Assembly: GCA_016098155.1 (NCBI GenBank)
Contig: JAAAJB010000658.1
Location: forward strand, 1-18,602
From: Actinomortierella ambigua
Lineage: Eukaryota > Mortierellomycota > Mortierellomycetes > Mortierellales > Mortierellaceae
DNA: 18,602 bases
Direction: 5' to 3'
In this document: piece by piece, positions 18,338 to 18,602 of the stretch
Layout: every line of letters starts with the position of its first letter
How positions within the stretch are numbered: the stretch's first letter is position 1
Translations under genes and position numbers: made by a program
Notes under the pieces: model-generated
The model's input: the letters and a program-made list of their open reading frames with translations, nothing else
What the model was told of the DNA's origin: nothing
Database searches by the model: none

Positions 18338-18602
18338 ATGAATTGTCCATTACCAATTGAATGCATTGAGATCATCTTGGACCATCTTGAGACCATCACA
18401 CACAAAAGAGATCTCTCCTTGCTACTCACTGTCAACAAGTTCTTCTTTGCAGCGAGTGTGCGGCGGCTGTATGCAGATCCTATTGAAACCATAGAGTCGC
18501 TCAAATGGAAGACCCCAGACTATCTGCGTAGAGCACCCCGAAGACTACTTGCTCTCGTTCTTCGATGCTCGCCAGACAACTCTCCCGAGGCACAGTCGCT
18601 TC
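18338..18602 (+). CDS. F-box-like protein (paralogue G5), N-terminal part, runs off the window
   Basis: Open from ATG 18338 to the edge (88 codons). It aligns without gaps to G4 15721-15985 with 11 differences in 265 bases. Eight codons change the amino acid (V20I, R22H, Y27S, S35F, A40S, K50E, R56K, G57W) and two changes are silent. From 18507 onward it is identical to G4. The F-box-like core LLTVNK is intact. Promoter-side sequence is also related to that of G4. Whether the rest of the gene is whole cannot be seen. Confidence 0.85.
   Translation, partial: MNCPLPIECIEIILDHLETITHKRDLSLLLTVNKFFFAASVRRLYADPIETIESLKWKTPDYLRRAPRRLLALVLRCSPDNSPEAQSL

Overview
The window looks like nuclear DNA of a filamentous fungus, most likely an early-diverging lineage such as Mortierellomycotina. 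This assignment rests on recognised gene families and gene style, not on a search. It carries a fungal-type ABCC transporter, a DUF4246 protein, and a tandem family of F-box-like/leucine-rich proteins. The DUF4246 gene has a short GT-AG intron with a CTAAT branch site, leaders are pyrimidine-rich without upstream ATGs, and homopolymer runs are common. Every convincing gene is on the + strand.

Layout. Positions 1-2657 are gene-poor and low in complexity: poly-T and poly-A runs, an AG microsatellite, a weak 53-bp direct repeat and a perfect palindrome. At 2658 a splice acceptor opens the last exon of an ABCC (MRP-type) exporter, 2658-4991. Its first half (TMD1 and the Walker A of NBD1) cannot be found upstream. 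A TATA box at 5208 leads into the first F-box-like gene, G1 (5368-7818, 816 aa), which has a long acidic insertion. The 1.46-kb spacer 7819-9276 holds a pyrimidine-rich leader-like stretch with no gene behind it, then a decayed repeat whose core recurs at exactly 128-bp steps. A two-exon DUF4246 gene (9277-11043, 549 aa) follows.

From 11353 to the right edge there is a head-to-tail array: G2 (11353-13332, 659 aa), G3 (13613-15559, 648 aa), G4 (15721-17745, 674 aa), a decayed fragment matching the C-terminal half of G2 (17881 to about 18170), and G5 (18338 to beyond the edge). G5 is a young copy of G4. G1-G4 share LLTVNK in the N-terminal F-box-like segment, a DYL..(I/V)(R/K)T block, a W-A-x-CGH block, a WAR-x-x-(L/I)APE block and an irregular leucine-rich C-terminal half.

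How the genes may work together. F-box proteins usually act as substrate receptors of SCF ubiquitin ligases, with the C-terminal repeats choosing the target. That role is inferred here. The array shows active birth and death: a recent duplicate with mostly replacement changes beside a block of perfect identity, a pseudogene relic, and paralogue-specific insertions. The relic-plus-G5 order repeats the G2...G4 order and suggests duplication of a multi-gene block followed by deletion. No functional link to the ABC transporter or the DUF4246 gene can be shown from sequence. The best candidates for something new are the fast-evolving F-box array, its undescribed WAR-x-x-(L/I)APE core, and the 128-bp repeat behind an orphan leader.
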